Positions 41,604-52,900 of a stretch of DNA of 64,000 bases are shown here, piece by piece. The notes under the pieces were generated by a model. It ran no database searches and was not told where the DNA came from. It worked only from the letters and a program-made list of their open reading frames with translations. The stretch spans positions 441,501 to 505,500 of the forward strand of contig JACEVL010000336.1 of NCBI GenBank assembly GCA_020284085.1, read 5' to 3'. The translations under genes were made by a program, and so were the position numbers. This DNA comes from Aporrectodea caliginosa (Eukaryota; Annelida; Clitellata; Crassiclitellata; Lumbricidae). How positions within the stretch are numbered: the first letter of the stretch is position 1; every line of letters begins with the position of its first letter.

Positions 41604-42817
41604 CAGGGTGGGCCAGCATAAATGCACCGACTTTGCATGCATATAACTCCGCCAATTTTTATAAGTTATTTATGCTTGATACGTGAAATTAAAGATATTT
41701 CACTCTAGTATTCATCATCATCATCAGGATCCATGGGCCGAAGGCCCGTAGGTGTCCAACGCTTGCATCGGATCCATGGGCCGCGGCCCTTTTGGAGCAA
41801 GCATTGGATTTCATTCGTATTTTTTCTTTACGAACGGAGTATCTGCACCCATCCGTTCGACCTTCGCACTTCTCCCTTAAAGAGAGTTCCAGGCTTAGGA
41901 CTGGCTCTGATATCCACATGTGGTATCAAAGGCGGCGATGCCGCCCACGTTTGCCAGCTTTTTCAGGGTTCCTGCTGAGCCTGTCCACCTCGCGTAGCGC
42001 CCTAAGGTCGTACTTCAGCCAAGACCTTCACCACTGATGGCATAGCCTCAGCAGGCACTCCCCTACTGACTGTTGCCATCCCCTCACCACGTTGAGGTGT
42101 GAGTCGGACTTTGAGGGGGTAAAACTCTAGTATTAGCCTTGAAAAAGTCGAACTGGTACTATTTCAAATTTTAAGGAAATCTTTGGAACAGCGCTAGGTA
42201 CCATATTTTGTTGTTATTAGTGACGAAATATGGCGCCGTTGACAGACGATGATCAAGTTTTGATCTGAATTTTGCTAACTGATAAGGGATTTGATGCGTT
42301 TCAAATTATTAAAGAGTTTCCTAACAGAGGATAAAATAAAAATACGTTGAATCGTCTGATACGGAAAATTGATGAAACAAGAACTTCGCGTCGTAAACCA
42401 CGCGAATCGGTACGCACTGTGCGCACACCCGCTAACATTGCTCGTGTGTCCCTGTTGCAGCACGTGGTAGACGTATTGAATATTCATTTGCTTAGAAAAG
42501 ACTGCAACAGACTCTCTCCTAATTAATTATTAATTTTGCTGTGCATTACAAATTTCTGGCTATATCGTTTAATTTGTTGTGTGCAGTTACTGTAAAAATT
42601 GCCATGAATTTATTTTATTAGCTTGTTACTGCAAAAACTATGACTGTTGTTATGTCACGATCTACATCATGTAGGCTAAAGCTACAATAACAAATGTATT
42701 TCAATCTTAATACTAGAATGAAATATCTTTAATTTCACACATTAAGTATAAATAACTTTAAAAAATTGGCTGAGTTATATGCATGCAAAGTCGGTGCATT
42801 TATGCTGGCCCACCCTG
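41604..42817 (+). mobile_element. mariner-type transposon with long inverted repeats
   Basis: Terminal inverted repeats of about 110 bp begin CAGGGTGGGCCAGCATAAAT and are flanked by TA (41602-41603 and 42818-42819). Inside, from about 42229, an N-terminal transposase remnant reads MAPLTDDDQVLI-stop, then FDAFQIIKEFPN and NTLNRLIRKIDETRTSRRKP, the helix-turn-helix part of mariner-like transposases. Two stops, and the DDE core is deleted. Its left repeat carries a nested insertion. Confidence 0.9.
41713..42123 (-). mobile_element. 411 bp retroelement nested in mariner TIR
   Basis: Flanked by an exact 11 bp duplication ACTCTAGTATT (41702-41712 and 42124-42134). The minus-strand 3' tail is (TGA)n, preceded by two GGGCC/GGCCC hairpins each followed by ATGGATCC (41735-41747 and 41778-41789). 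The 5' part has CTCAACGTGGTGAGGGGATG, like LINE 5' untranslated regions. No ORF, so either a LINE-derived SINE or an internally deleted LINE. Confidence 0.8.
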
Positions 42818-42893
42818 TACAATTATTAACGTTCTAGTACAAAGAATTAAACCTTAACTAATAAAAATAACAAACAGAATGAGGGGTTGGAAC

Positions 42894-43054
42894 CAGTGGC
42901 GGCGCCAGAGGGAATAGAGGAACTTAGCACCCCGTAACTGCGACTCAGCCCCCCCCAAAAAGTTGGATATCACTGCGAATGCCACTGAGGATGGGAGAAA
43001 GGGAAGAACTTTGGGTTTTAGCCCCCCAAACCTGAAATCCTAGCGCCGCCACTG
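42894..43054. mobile_element. Short hAT-like MITE
   Basis: Inverted ends CAGTGGCGGCGCCAG and CTAGCGCCGCCACTG. Flanking octamers GTTGGAAC and GTTAGAAT match at 6 of 8. 161 bp, with AGCCCCCC on both halves. Confidence 0.8.
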
Positions 43055-43860
43055 GTTAGAATCCCTTAATAGTTGTGATGAGTAATTCATAGGCGTAGCT
43101 GCAGATGATGCTTAAATAGCTTTAGATTTGAGATACTGCGAAGTCTTGGAGTATTTTTTTTTCCATTCTTCAGTCGCGATCTATGTTTTGAGCAGATCTT
43201 AAAGCTGTAATATACCAAAATAATTTCTGTCGACGGTAACGGCCTTTGTTGTCATCAGCTGTCGGTAAAACTCACGCTGCATCCATATCGCTAATTGAAC
43301 GTAACGTACGGCTGAAATACGATCGACTCAGATAAATAATGACAAAAGTTCATTCTACGTTGTTAGTAACCCATTTGGGTGCCATGTACTTTTAGGAGCC
43401 TGCTGAAAGGGCATTTTCCGCCGTTTTACGTTGTAACAGAGGCGCGTTATGGTCCAGTTGTTAACGCGCTGGAATTTTAACCTATAGGTCGGGGATTCAA
43501 ATACACTGTTTTGCTGCTGTTAATATTTCTGTTATTAAATGCTTTTAAAATCGCAATGGTTAGCGCAGAGAGCGCCTTTGATTATACACATAATATGTAG
43601 AGTGGCTCTAAATAAATTACCTTAAGAAAAAACAACAAACCTTTGTCGTCAAATCCTGGACATTTTATCAATATCGTGTCCGAGAATTTTGTGAAGTCAG
43701 TTTGGATCGATGTCAGAGGGTCTGGAAATCGCTAGATGGGGTTAAACGCTGTACAATTTATTTATCTTCTTACACACCTCTAAAACGACATCGATTGATA
43801 AAATAAATTCTTCAGTTACATTTTATCGCAAGCTTTATCAGCTTTCGGGAGAGATTGAAA
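43055..43860. repeat. D-type, SINE S3 and B
   Basis: D minus (43203-43275), a GTAACCCATTTGGGTGCCAT block, an S3 SINE on plus (43440-43620; GGTCCAGTTGTTAACGCG head, TAAATTACC end) and B minus (43730-43840). No gene. Confidence 0.65.
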
Positions 43861-44095
43861 ATAATAAATAATAATATCTTTTCTTTAATTTAGCGCCTGA
43901 CAAACGCACTGCGCTGTACATTTACATGCTATGCAATTGAAACAATCTTAACTAGTTAACTACTAACAGAACAGCCAGCTTGTAATACACGGCGCTAATA
44001 GCAGCCTACAAAGCAAATCCGCCCTAACGGGGCTCGAACTTGGTACCTCTCGCACTCTTCGCCAGATGTTATCCAACGCGCCACCGGACCTCCCC
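43861..44095 (-). mobile_element. SINE type S6
   Basis: A full-length copy: (TAA)n tail at 43861-43875, body, and tRNA-like head (TTATCCAACGCGCCACCGGA on plus) to 44095. Confidence 0.85.
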
Positions 44096-44829
44096 CCAAT
44101 TAAAGGTGATGTCGACGTCAATGGACTTGGTATCCGCAAAGTTGAGCAAAACCATGATAAAAGTCGTTATCTCCGCAGCTACCCTATCTGTGGTTGCGCC
44201 AGTCCGAAGCCTGGTGAAAAGAGGAGGGCAACGCTAATCGTCTTTGTCATGACACAATGTCGACACAAAGCAACTAAACAACCAATCATTCTAACTTGTT
44301 GGGTGCCATCGTATTTTAGTGGGTATTCTGAAAGGGTCTTAACCTCCGACTTATGTTGTAAGTGGCTATAGTAAATAACGTGCTGGAATTTCAGCCGAGA
44401 GGTCAGAGGTTGAAATCCACTGCTTTGTTACTCATGGTATTTCTATCTTTATTGACTTTCAAATCGATTTCGGTAGCTCAAAGAGCGTTTCTAATTATAA
44501 TGAGTGGTGCTATATAAATTACCTTAAGCACAAAAATAAAACCCTGTTGTCAAATGATGGGCATTTTGCCACTATCCTGTCCGGAAACTTGTAGCACAAG
44601 TTAGGGTCGACTTCGACGGCGCAGGATGTCGCTTGATGGCTCTAAATTCTGGAAAATTTAATGCTCTTCTTGGACACCTTTTAAACGTCTTTAATCAGTC
44701 TTATGAATTCGTCTAGTTCCCTTTTATCGCGAGATCACTTTTCACCAGAACAACGCGACGATACTGGTTCACTCTACGTTGTCAGAAACCAATTTGAGCA
44801 CCTTTGAATTTTGATAGGTGGGCCTATTT
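44096..44829. repeat. Modules C, A, SINE S3, B
   Basis: No gene. A GATGTCGACGTCAATGGACT piece, A minus (44200-44270), an S3 SINE plus (44355-44525), B minus (44630-44720), and a GAAACCAATTTGAGCACC block at 44790. Confidence 0.6.
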
Positions 44830-45125
44830 TGGAAAGGTATTTACAGGAGTTGTGTCAACTTTGGGCTTGAAATTTATAAAACATTGAATTCTGGCCAGCC
44901 GCAATACTTCTGACCACCTACTTATTCCCCAGAATGATCGTTATTCAACGGAGCCATCTGATTATCTATCTCTGGTCATACCTACCACTAGAACTGTTCT
45001 TGGTGAACGAGCGTTATCGGTTGCTTGATGTATGGCTTGGAACTCCCTCACGGTGTCTGTTCCTTCTCCTCAGTCGCATATATTAATTTCATTGTCAACT
45101 TTGGACTTTTTAAAATCACGATAGG
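44830..45125 (+). pseudogene. L2/CR1-type LINE C-terminal remnant
   Basis: Plus-strand frames read DHLLIPQNDRYSTEPSDYLS, TTRTVLGERALSVA-stop-CMAWNSLTV and SLSTLDFLKSR, the RTRT..GERAFSVA..WNSLP ending typical of L2/CR1 ORF2. Several stops. Confidence 0.8.
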
Positions 45126-46160
45126 GTTTAGAGTTTAACGACATCTTATGACAACAAATTTCGCTGATGTCGGCAGATATTATTTTGCAAGATTTCTCAC
45201 AGTTCGTGTGTCTTAATGCAGCTAAATATGAAATTACTTATCCGCTATAGTCTGCCGCTATGTCCTAGCGTAGTGATCTTCTGGATGTTGTCCACTATTA
45301 CGACTTGCTTTTGGTGCGCTTGGATAAACGAAGAGGACGACGCCAATGACTCTCATTACGAGGCAGCGTCGTTAACCAGAAACCACAACTAAGGATGGAA
45401 ATATGTCTTATTACAACATGAGTAAAAAAGGTCCACACGGCGTCACTAAACATAAGAACCTAAAGTGCTCGTTTTGGACACCTTTAACACGCATTATTCA
45501 AGGCTATAAATATATGCGTTTAATCGCCGGATATGAGATCAATTTGTCAGATATTGAGTAAGTAACGTTAACTGCCCTTTGCGGTCACAAGTGAATGAAA
45601 GAAAGATGGAATGAATAAATCAAAGGACGGTCTCTTCAAATGAAACCACAGCAGTAAATCGTGATCAGCCCAGTCAATATCCAATCGGTTCAGGTAATCC
45701 ATCAGTTAACAATCAAATCACCAAGAGAGACAAAATTATTTAGCAATGTGAGAATATAATGCACTGCTCGTCTAAGAAACCGTCAACACGCATTCTTCCA
45801 ACGCTATCAATTCAACAACTGCGTCTAATCGTCGGATAAAGATCCACCGCTACTCGCTGTCTGGTAATGCCAGTCCAAAGCCTGAAGAAAGGAAGAGGGC
45901 GACACGAATAATCTTTGTTTGAAAGTGTCTATGAACATCAACTAATTAACTAATCGCCATTTAATAAAAAGTTTCAGACAACATTAGATAATAATGTCGA
46001 AGTTAAAGGACATCGGGCGGTCACTCGATGTCGATAAACAATTAATGATACTGTGTCAGTTTGAGACACCTTTAAAACGCTTAATGCAAATGCTATATAT
46101 TCGTAAACTGCGTTAAATCGAGTGGATATAATTCAATCAATATTATTATTGAAGTTGAGT
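45126..46160. repeat. D', G, A, B, C, B, A, B modules
   Basis: No gene. D' (45125-45195), G (45205-45320), A minus (45325-45390), B minus (45440-45530), C, B minus (45765-45835), A minus (45850-45930), B minus (46020-46125). A GAATGAATAAATC...CTCTTCAAATGAAACCA piece at 45610-45655 recurs after the (AATG)n tract at 62.88 kb. Confidence 0.65.
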
Positions 46161-46169
46161 CATAGAGTA

Positions 46170-46330
46170 AGGTCGACGCTATCGGTCCTTGGCGGACACA
46201 TGGAGCCAAAATCTCGAAACGAATGTCTGCCTCTGGCTGGGATTTGAACACCCGAACTCTCTCTCGGTTTACAGTCCAGCACGTTAACTACTAGACTATG
46301 AGGCGCTGAAGTCACTGATGACAACGTAAT
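46170..46330 (-). mobile_element. SINE type S4, head half
   Basis: Minus strand: AGTCTAGTAGTTAACGTGC and GAGTTCGGGTGTTCAAATCC boxes, with a CCAGCCAGAGGCAGAC body. Inserted in a module C word, since GGTCCTTGGCGGACACA precedes it. Confidence 0.7.
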
Positions 46331-46745
46331 GAAGTCTCTGAACTCAATCATCAATCATCAACTCATCGGGACATTTGATATTGTGCATTATCAAGTACCT
46401 CACAAAAACGCTAACAAAGTTTCTTATCATAGTGGACTGTGATATTCTGGATATTTTGACCCGATTAAGGCTTTGTTCTGGTGCACCTTCAGTTGTTGCC
46501 ACAGGTGCAATAGAGGTTACTAATTCCCCTTTCCCTTACCTCCCAAACCACTTCAAATTAGAAATGCAGTCAACCCTAGTAGTCTGCCTGACCTCTTTTG
46601 GCCTTGACCTGGAACCGATTTTTGCTACCCCGCCTATCGATTTGGTTTTGACAAAGCGCCTATGAATAAGTTGGTTCCCGCGGAACCTCCTATTGGCGCT
46701 GTAGATATCTTGAGATTCAGATTACGAATACAATAAAGTAAGATT
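46331..46745 (-). repeat. Unassigned plus module E
   Basis: A 96-codon plus frame (46375-46665) has no recognisable similarity; its end overlaps E (46600-46740 minus, GGTTTTGACAAAGCGCC). Not called a gene. Confidence 0.5.
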
Positions 46746-47679
46746 AAGTTATATGAGGTATGGTTATATAATGTAGAATAAGACAAGGATAAGGTATAGG
46801 CCTAGAACTAGTGTTATAGAAGTTGTATTATTTAATTTATTTATGCAACGGTGACGTCACTATGATAGTCGGTGAAAATAATTAATTATACAGATTATTA
46901 TGCCGTCATTGGAATAACAGATATTGCTATGGCGTCACTTGCTGTTAGTAATCTTTCAGGCTTTGTTTGAAATTAGGAGATACTAATGTCGACCGAGCGC
47001 TTATAGCGCATCATATTAAGTATCTTAGTGAAAGTCGTGGCTTGCGACCAAACAGAAACCAGAGCAGAACAGCGTAATTGATGTAAACTTTTGTAAACTA
47101 GGATATTTGTGTTATTTTAATTCGGATGATTAGCCTAATTTTTAGTCGCATTGCGTTTAGACGGCAGAAAAGTTATCAGATCTACCTTGATAGAATTATT
47201 GATAAGTGTGTTACTGTGGTACGCCTTTGCTATCAAATACACACTACATGAATATCACACTGATACCTGCTGATTGGATTCGATATTCAATTCGAATTCG
47301 AACCTTAACCACCCCCGATTCGATTCGAGATTCGATTCAACTGAAAATCTGTGATTCGCATGTCCCATAGTATGTATGTGTATCTGTATGTTTGCTCCTA
47401 ATTAGTAGCTTCTATGGCGCCGATATCTAATGCTTAGGACTTCAAGGTATGGCGCAAGAAAAACCAGACTGTATCCACAATATAACTCCACGATGACAAG
47501 AGACAGGTTGCATGTATATTGCTTTCACGTGGCGGACAGTCCTTAGAGTGCCTGGTTCATTTGGTCATACAAAAATAAGCGTCGTCGCATCGCCCTCGAG
47601 ATCTGCTTAAAGAGTCTTGAAACATCCATAATTGGGCCTAATTTCTGTCTGCAGTGTCGCATAAATGATAATGTATTGT
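46746..47679. other. Unassigned AT-rich stretch
   Basis: AGATTAAGTT/GATAAGG low-complexity (46740-46800), ATTCGATTCGA-type repeats (47275-47345) and an S1-like end (47400-47450). I see no gene. Confidence 0.4.
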
Positions 47680-48180
47680 ATGGTGAGCACCGGGCGAAGA
47701 TTTGGCGACTAGACTAAGTTAGATTAAATTAATCAATTAATTAATGCATTCATTCATTGATAATATTAAGAGTTAAACGACATCTTATGACTTATGGGAT
47801 CAAAATCCGTTGACTTCCAAAGAAGAAAATTTTATACAGTTCTGACTGTTTCATGCAATTTTACGATGGACATGGAAACTATTAGCAATTTAATGCCATC
47901 GGTGAATATATAGCATCGGTTATAAGCGTTTAAGAGGTGTCTAACGAGACAATTGTATTATCCCTGTCTAGCGACATTTTACGGCTTTCAAGGCCTTTTA
48001 CGTCGAATTTGCAGTTTCAGTTCAACGACACTGTGATAACAACGAAGATTAGCGTCGCCCTCCTCCTTCATCCAGGCTTGGGACTGGCACTGACTTTCCT
48101 ATTTCCCTATCCCCGTTTTTGTCAGCCTCCACTGGCAGGAAAATATTGTCTCTGCCCACCATTATAAAAGGTTTGACTTG
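47680..48180 (+). repeat. D', B, C and A modules
   Basis: A TTAATTAATTAATG spacer then D' (47766-47850), B (47895-47990), C and A (48012-48095). Same order as at 57.1-57.6 and 63.3-63.6 kb. Confidence 0.7.
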
Positions 48181-48394
48181 GGCAATCAGCTGAAATGAAT
48201 AAAATGCCAGAGGTGGTTACCGTGCTTTACCTTGGTATCCTTTGTATCAATGGATATGTATGCAGGATATTTCCAGTAGCGACCGTGCTATAGCTTAGAC
48301 AATATTCAGTCTTTAGTGAATTTATTTGGTGAGAGCTCTAATCACAACTACACGCTAGTATGGGTGCCACGTTCTCATAGTTTCCCTTTGAATT

Positions 48395-48515
48395 TGGCTT
48401 CTATTGTGAGTGTGGGTTCGTGCCTCATCCTCTGAGACGGTAACTGTGTAGGGACCTTAGACCAGTTCTTCATTCACGATTGCTTGGTCATTATACAGTG
48501 GCGGTTAATAAAAAT
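48395..48515 (+). mobile_element. SINE type S1, partial
   Basis: Only the B-box side and body are present: GTGTGGGTTCGTGCC, GAGACGGTAACTGTGTAGGG, and a GGCGGTTAATAAAAATG end. Confidence 0.65.
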
Positions 48516-48810
48516 GACAGATATATTACGATCATTCATCGAGCATAAGTCCAACATATGGATAAGTAATCGTTAATACAAGGCTAGCCTTGAACACCTT
48601 TAACACGCATTCTTCCGATTCCATAAATAAAGACAACGCGTTTAGAAAACATAAGAGCTGTAATAGCCAAAAAATAATCTTTGTCGGCGGCAACGGCCTA
48701 TGTTGTCATAAGCTGCCGTTAAACTGTGGATCCAGAAAACATATTCGCTTTATAGGAGGAGGGCGACGCTAATGGTCTTTGTTACCACACAACTAGTCGT
48801 TAAAAAGGAA

Positions 48811-48813
<3 letters not shown>
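48516..48813 (-). repeat. B, D and A modules
   Basis: B (48570-48650), D (48654-48735), A (48745-48810). The plus frame at 48590-48772 is by-product. Confidence 0.7.

Positions 48814-48892
<79 letters not shown>
48814..48892. repeat. (CA)n microsatellite
   Basis: About 78 bp of uninterrupted CA inside the end of module A. Confidence 0.98.
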
Positions 48893-48895
<3 letters not shown>

Positions 48896-49039
48896 TAACA
48901 TACTCAAGTGTCGAGCTCATAAGGTAAAGTCTACGAGAATGGCCCTTGGCGCCCACAACATGGCGATAAACAATTCAAATTGCTCCAACATCTGGTGGTG
49001 CTAGTCCGAAGACTGTGTTATTAAATAGATTAATCTAGG

Positions 49040-49329
49040 GAAAACGTTGTTTATGTGTATAGCATCCGGGCAAGGAAGCATTTCTGAGTCAGGTTGTCAA
49101 ACATGGGAAGCTCAAGGTTCTGGGACCGTGGTCGAAGCGAGTAGCGAGATTGTTTGATAGGCGGTAACAATTTATGCATCACATGGCAAGGATTGTGCAG
49201 AATACAGGCAAATAGTTTGGTGTCTGCATTGCTGCAAAGAGGCTCAAATGAGGGAGACGTTGGTGGTGGTGGTGGTGGTGGTGGTGGTGGTGGTGGTGGT
49301 GGTGGTGGTGGTGGTGTTGGTGGTGGTGG

Positions 49330-49360
<31 letters not shown>

Positions 49361-49520
49361 GGTGGTGGTGGTGGTGGTGGTGGTGGTGGTGGTGGTGGTG
49401 GTGGTGGTGGCTGGTGGTGGTGGTGGTGGTGGCGGTGATGGTGGTAGTAGTAGTTGTTGTAGGCCCGTGCTTTTATTAAGCGCAAATATCTAATGACCAA
49501 GCGAATGGCGCTGAGCAATA
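49040..49520 (-). pseudogene. LINE C-terminus expanded by a (TGG)n tract
   Basis: Minus-strand codons 49260-49051 read SPSFEPLCSNADTKLFACIL, HNPCHVMHKLLPPIKQSRYS, LRPRSQNLELPMF and CFLARMLYT-stop, the same C-terminal pattern as the LINE at 16.8-18.4 kb. Immediately upstream, 49257-49440 is a TGG/GTT microsatellite (CCA on the coding strand), which replaces the preceding LINE sequence. The frame spanning it is therefore not a gene. Confidence 0.85.
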
Positions 49521-49595
49521 AATTGTGTGAGGAATCGAAACTCCACTTTCCGCGTTACATGGCTAGCGCTCTAACCAATTGACTACCGCGTCCAA
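49470..49595 (-). mobile_element. SINE type S1
   Basis: On plus: TTTTATTAAGCGCAAATATC end and GCTAGCGCTCTAACCAATTG head. Its tail joins the TGG/TAG tract. Confidence 0.75.
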
Positions 49596-50559
49596 AAGCA
49601 TCAAAATCCGTTGACGTCAAAAGGAGAAAATGTTACACACTTCCTACCGTGTATGCAAGTGTAAGCTAGTTAAAATTATCGATGTGATGCCTTTGGCGAA
49701 TACAAAGCATCGGTTATAATCGTTTAAAAGGTGTCTAACGAGACAATAATTGCATAAATCTCGTGTCTGGTGACATCTTACGGCTTTCAAGGCCTTATAC
49801 GTCGAATTTACTTTACCAGAAAAAACGCAATCTCGATAATTATACAGCGCACAAATTAAGATAAGTCTTTGGAACGAGAGTACTCAACGGCGCTCAGTCA
49901 AAACAAAATCGATAGGCAGGAAAAGTGATCAGACACGGTCAGATTGACTGAGACAAGCTATTAGCAATAAACAGTGTTTAACTGCGTGCATTGTTTGGCT
50001 ACCAGTGTCTTTCAAGTCTTACAGGCAATGACAGAAGCGATTTCGTGGATGGTTATGGCAACAAAGGCCTTTGACATCGACAGAAATTGGTTTTGAACAG
50101 GACTGGCTTAGAGTAAAATTCTTAAATTCTGCAGCCTCGTTAAACCTAAACTACCAGTACGCATTAAAAGATATCTAATAATAACACAAGGAAATGACAA
50201 ATGAGGCGTCGACTTAATTTGCCTTGACAGCCAGAAGATGTCGCTAAACAATCGATAGAACAGTTCTCATTTTAGACACCTTTAACACGTACATCAACGA
50301 CATCATAAATCTAGCCGTTCAATCGATATTATCATTACTCAGTTGGACGAGGTTACTTCAACGTCAACGCCTCAACGGTCCTTGGCGGCCACAAGACATG
50401 TCTCTACACAACGGAAAGAACTGCCTACAATAGGATGGTGCCAGTCCGAAGACTGGAATAATGATGAGGGCGACGCTATTGTTATGCTCGATGTGACACA
50501 GCGTCGTTAACACGAAACTACCGACTTATAAGACGGGTTTAAATCTGTGCAATGGTTTC
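49596..50559. repeat. D', B, C, E, F, D', B, C and A modules
   Basis: No gene. Plus: D' (49600-49660), B (49690-49785), C, E (49815-49925), F (49960-50020), D' (50040-50110). Minus: B (50235-50325), C (50340-50395) and A (50440-50520). Orientation flips near 50.15 kb. Confidence 0.65.
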
Positions 50560-50910
50560 TAATATTGTGTGATGTGCTCACCCGTAGGCACCAGGTTCCA
50601 ATCCCGAGAAGGAAAAAGAATAAGAGCAGCAGCTCCTTATGTTTAAATTTGATCTGAGAGTTAGCCGTGGGTTAGCGACGTTAAATTTCTTTACCTCGGC
50701 ATATGAACAGTCTTCTCCCTCGCTGTTTGATCTTCCCACCAACAGCGTACGGTCAGTCTACTCATTATAGCCAGGTTGGCTATGAGGTGCAAAGAGCCCA
50801 AATCTCGTACAAAATTTCTGCCCTGGCTGGTATTTCAACCTACTACCTCCCGGTTTAGAGTCCAGCAGGCTAACCACCAGACTATCACGAGCTGAAGTTA
50901 CAGATGTCTG
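50560..50910 (-). mobile_element. SINE type S4
   Basis: Minus strand: GATAGTCTGGTGGTTAGCC head, TTGGTGGGAAGATCAAACAG body word, and a CTTTTTCCTTCTC-like end. The body is fuller than the 46.2 kb copy. Confidence 0.75.
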
Positions 50911-51446
50911 CCTAATGAAATCTTTAAACACAGTGTACATGTATATATCCGTACATTTAATATAGCGCATTTTAAAGAACGTCACAAAAGCACTCACAAT
51001 GTTTTCAGTGTCAATCGGTTACCATAATTTAGCGGTATTAATTTTAGTGTTAATCGGTTGTAGTTCTTTCCTTCTAAATGTGTCTTTTTATATCCCGGAC
51101 AATTGTACTCTGCTGGCAGCTATATCATTCTTGAACTGGGACCAATAGATAATGGTGATGATGATGATGATGATTATAAGCCTCACCAGTGAGTGAGAGC
51201 TTACTTCACATCAGAGTCTGTACTCCACAACAACTAGGGAGCGATTGATTATTGTAAACACTCAAATAAGAAGATAAATGTACATAAAAATGGACTCTTA
51301 AGTATCCGATTCTAAATATCAAAGTCCAATCATCAAAGAGTCCTATCGATATAATCTAAGATAATTTACATACATCATATATAAAAACCGAAATACTACT
51401 CTCATTAAAATTTAAATGAGTAAGTAATCCTACATATTCAAAGAAA
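50911..51446. other. Unassigned AT-rich stretch
   Basis: A GATGATGATG run at 51155-51173; otherwise no module, ORF or terminal repeat recognised. Confidence 0.4.
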
Positions 51447-51525
<79 letters not shown>

Positions 51526-51546
51526 CGACGACGACGATGATGATGT
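51447..51546. repeat. (ATG)n microsatellite
   Basis: About 100 bp of ATG with a GACGACGACG interruption. The Met-rich frame is a by-product. Confidence 0.98.
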
Positions 51547-51794
51547 TGTGTCAAGTTTCTAAACATATAGCCCTTTCTCTGCCGGATTTACCATTAACCT
51601 ATAAGAAGCTACAGCTTAGAGTCTCAAAATCCGCAGAGGCCCCAAAATATTTCCATTGTGTGCATATTAATGAATGTTAAAATTGGTTTAAAATCACATT
51701 CAAATATTGTTTCGAGGATATACAATACTAGAATCTACGACAAAGATCAAGGCGATCAAACGATAAATATGCATTATGTAATAGGAAAATATGC
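51547..51794. other. Unassigned spacer
   Basis: No recognisable feature. Confidence 0.4.
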
Positions 51795-51985
51795 CGACCC
51801 CTCAAAACGGCCCATGACAAATCGGCCCCGGCAAATGAGCCCGACGAAACATCCCATTGCAAGTCAAAATGGCCTCGTCAGAACCGCCCCGTCAAATCGG
51901 CCCCATAAAATCGGCCCTAGTGATATCGGACCCCGTCATATCAGCCCCAGTCAAACCAGCCCCACACAAAATATGCCATGTCCCA
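51795..51985 (+). repeat. 14-17 bp minisatellite
   Basis: About 11 diverged copies of a GTCAAATCGGCCCC-like unit. In one frame this reads Ser/Thr-x-x-x-Pro repeats, but there is no sign of a gene around it. Confidence 0.85.
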
Positions 51986-52014
51986 AGTTCTTTTTATATT
52001 GGATTGATGAAAAG

Positions 52015-52714
52015 TTTTCTATAGTTTATCATCATTTTGTGGCCGTTAAAGGCCGTTAAAGTCAACCTTACGCAATGAGTTGGAGTCGTATGTATTCCCT
52101 TCCAGCCTTTTGATGGATCCACAGTTTAACGGCATAGGCCGTTTCCGCCGCAAAGATTAGCTTTGGCACATTACATAGGCCGCTTATTAGGCCGTCCGCC
52201 GACAAAGATTATTTTTGGCATATTACAGCTCGTTTTGGATTGGATCCACAGTTTAACGGCAGCTTATGACAACATAGGCCGTGGCCGCCGACAAAGATTA
52301 TTTTTTGGCATATTACAGCTCAGTCAGCTCGTTTTAAACGCATTGGCTGAATTTATAGCTTCTGTTTTATAGGTGTCTAAGACGACCACTATATCATTAA
52401 TTGTTTAGCGATATCTTGTGGCCGCGAAGGCCAATTACGTTGACCTTTAACTTACATTACAGTTGAGGTAATCATCTAGTTTATTTGCCCAATTATTTTT
52501 CCATTGGTATATTATTTTGATATGGTCAATTTAAAATAGAAACTGGATTGCTAAAATTAGGTGTTTCAATCAAAGCGATTAAACGCATCGGCATATTATA
52601 GCACATGGAGAATACATGTTAAAGGTGTTTAAGACGAGCATCATATTGTCCATTATTTAGCGACATAATCGGATTCGCACACGATGCATAATCATAATCA
52701 TAGTAATGTTTGTG
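52015..52714 (+). repeat. C, triple D, B, C, B modules
   Basis: C (52040-52070), then three D pieces head to tail: 52114-52170 (internally deleted), 52180-52232 (5' truncated) and 52246-52320 (full). Then B (52335-52400), C (52420-52455) and B (52575-52670). Confidence 0.75.
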
Positions 52715-52900
52715 CATTTATTAGTGCATAGTCTAGTAACCAAGCATCAATCAATGTCGCTGTGCAATTGTAAGTAAAGGACTTCCTTAAACTTACTACA
52801 CGCTAACTATTTCAGAGGAGGAGGAGGAGGAGGAGGTTTGAACCCGTTGTCTTCGCGTTACAAGGCAAGCACTTATCCAATTGGCTACCGTGTCCCTCAA
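52715..52900 (-). mobile_element. SINE type S1
   Basis: On plus the 3' end is TTTGTGCATTTATTAGTGC, the body AAGCATCAATCAATGTCGCT, and the head GCACTTATCCAATTGGCTAC. A GGAGGAGGAGG run is inside. Confidence 0.8.

Noticed and set aside
41733..42037. Two 81-codon frames
   Set aside because: They lie inside the nested retroelement and differ from any transposon protein I recognise; probably noncoding.
46375..46665. 96-codon plus frame as a possible novel gene
   Set aside because: Its second half overlaps module E, no homology is recognised, and other E copies do not keep the frame.
49154..49518. Gly-, Val- and Pro-rich frames
   Set aside because: They are by-products of the (TGG)n tract; only the LINE C-terminal part at 49051-49260 is real homology.
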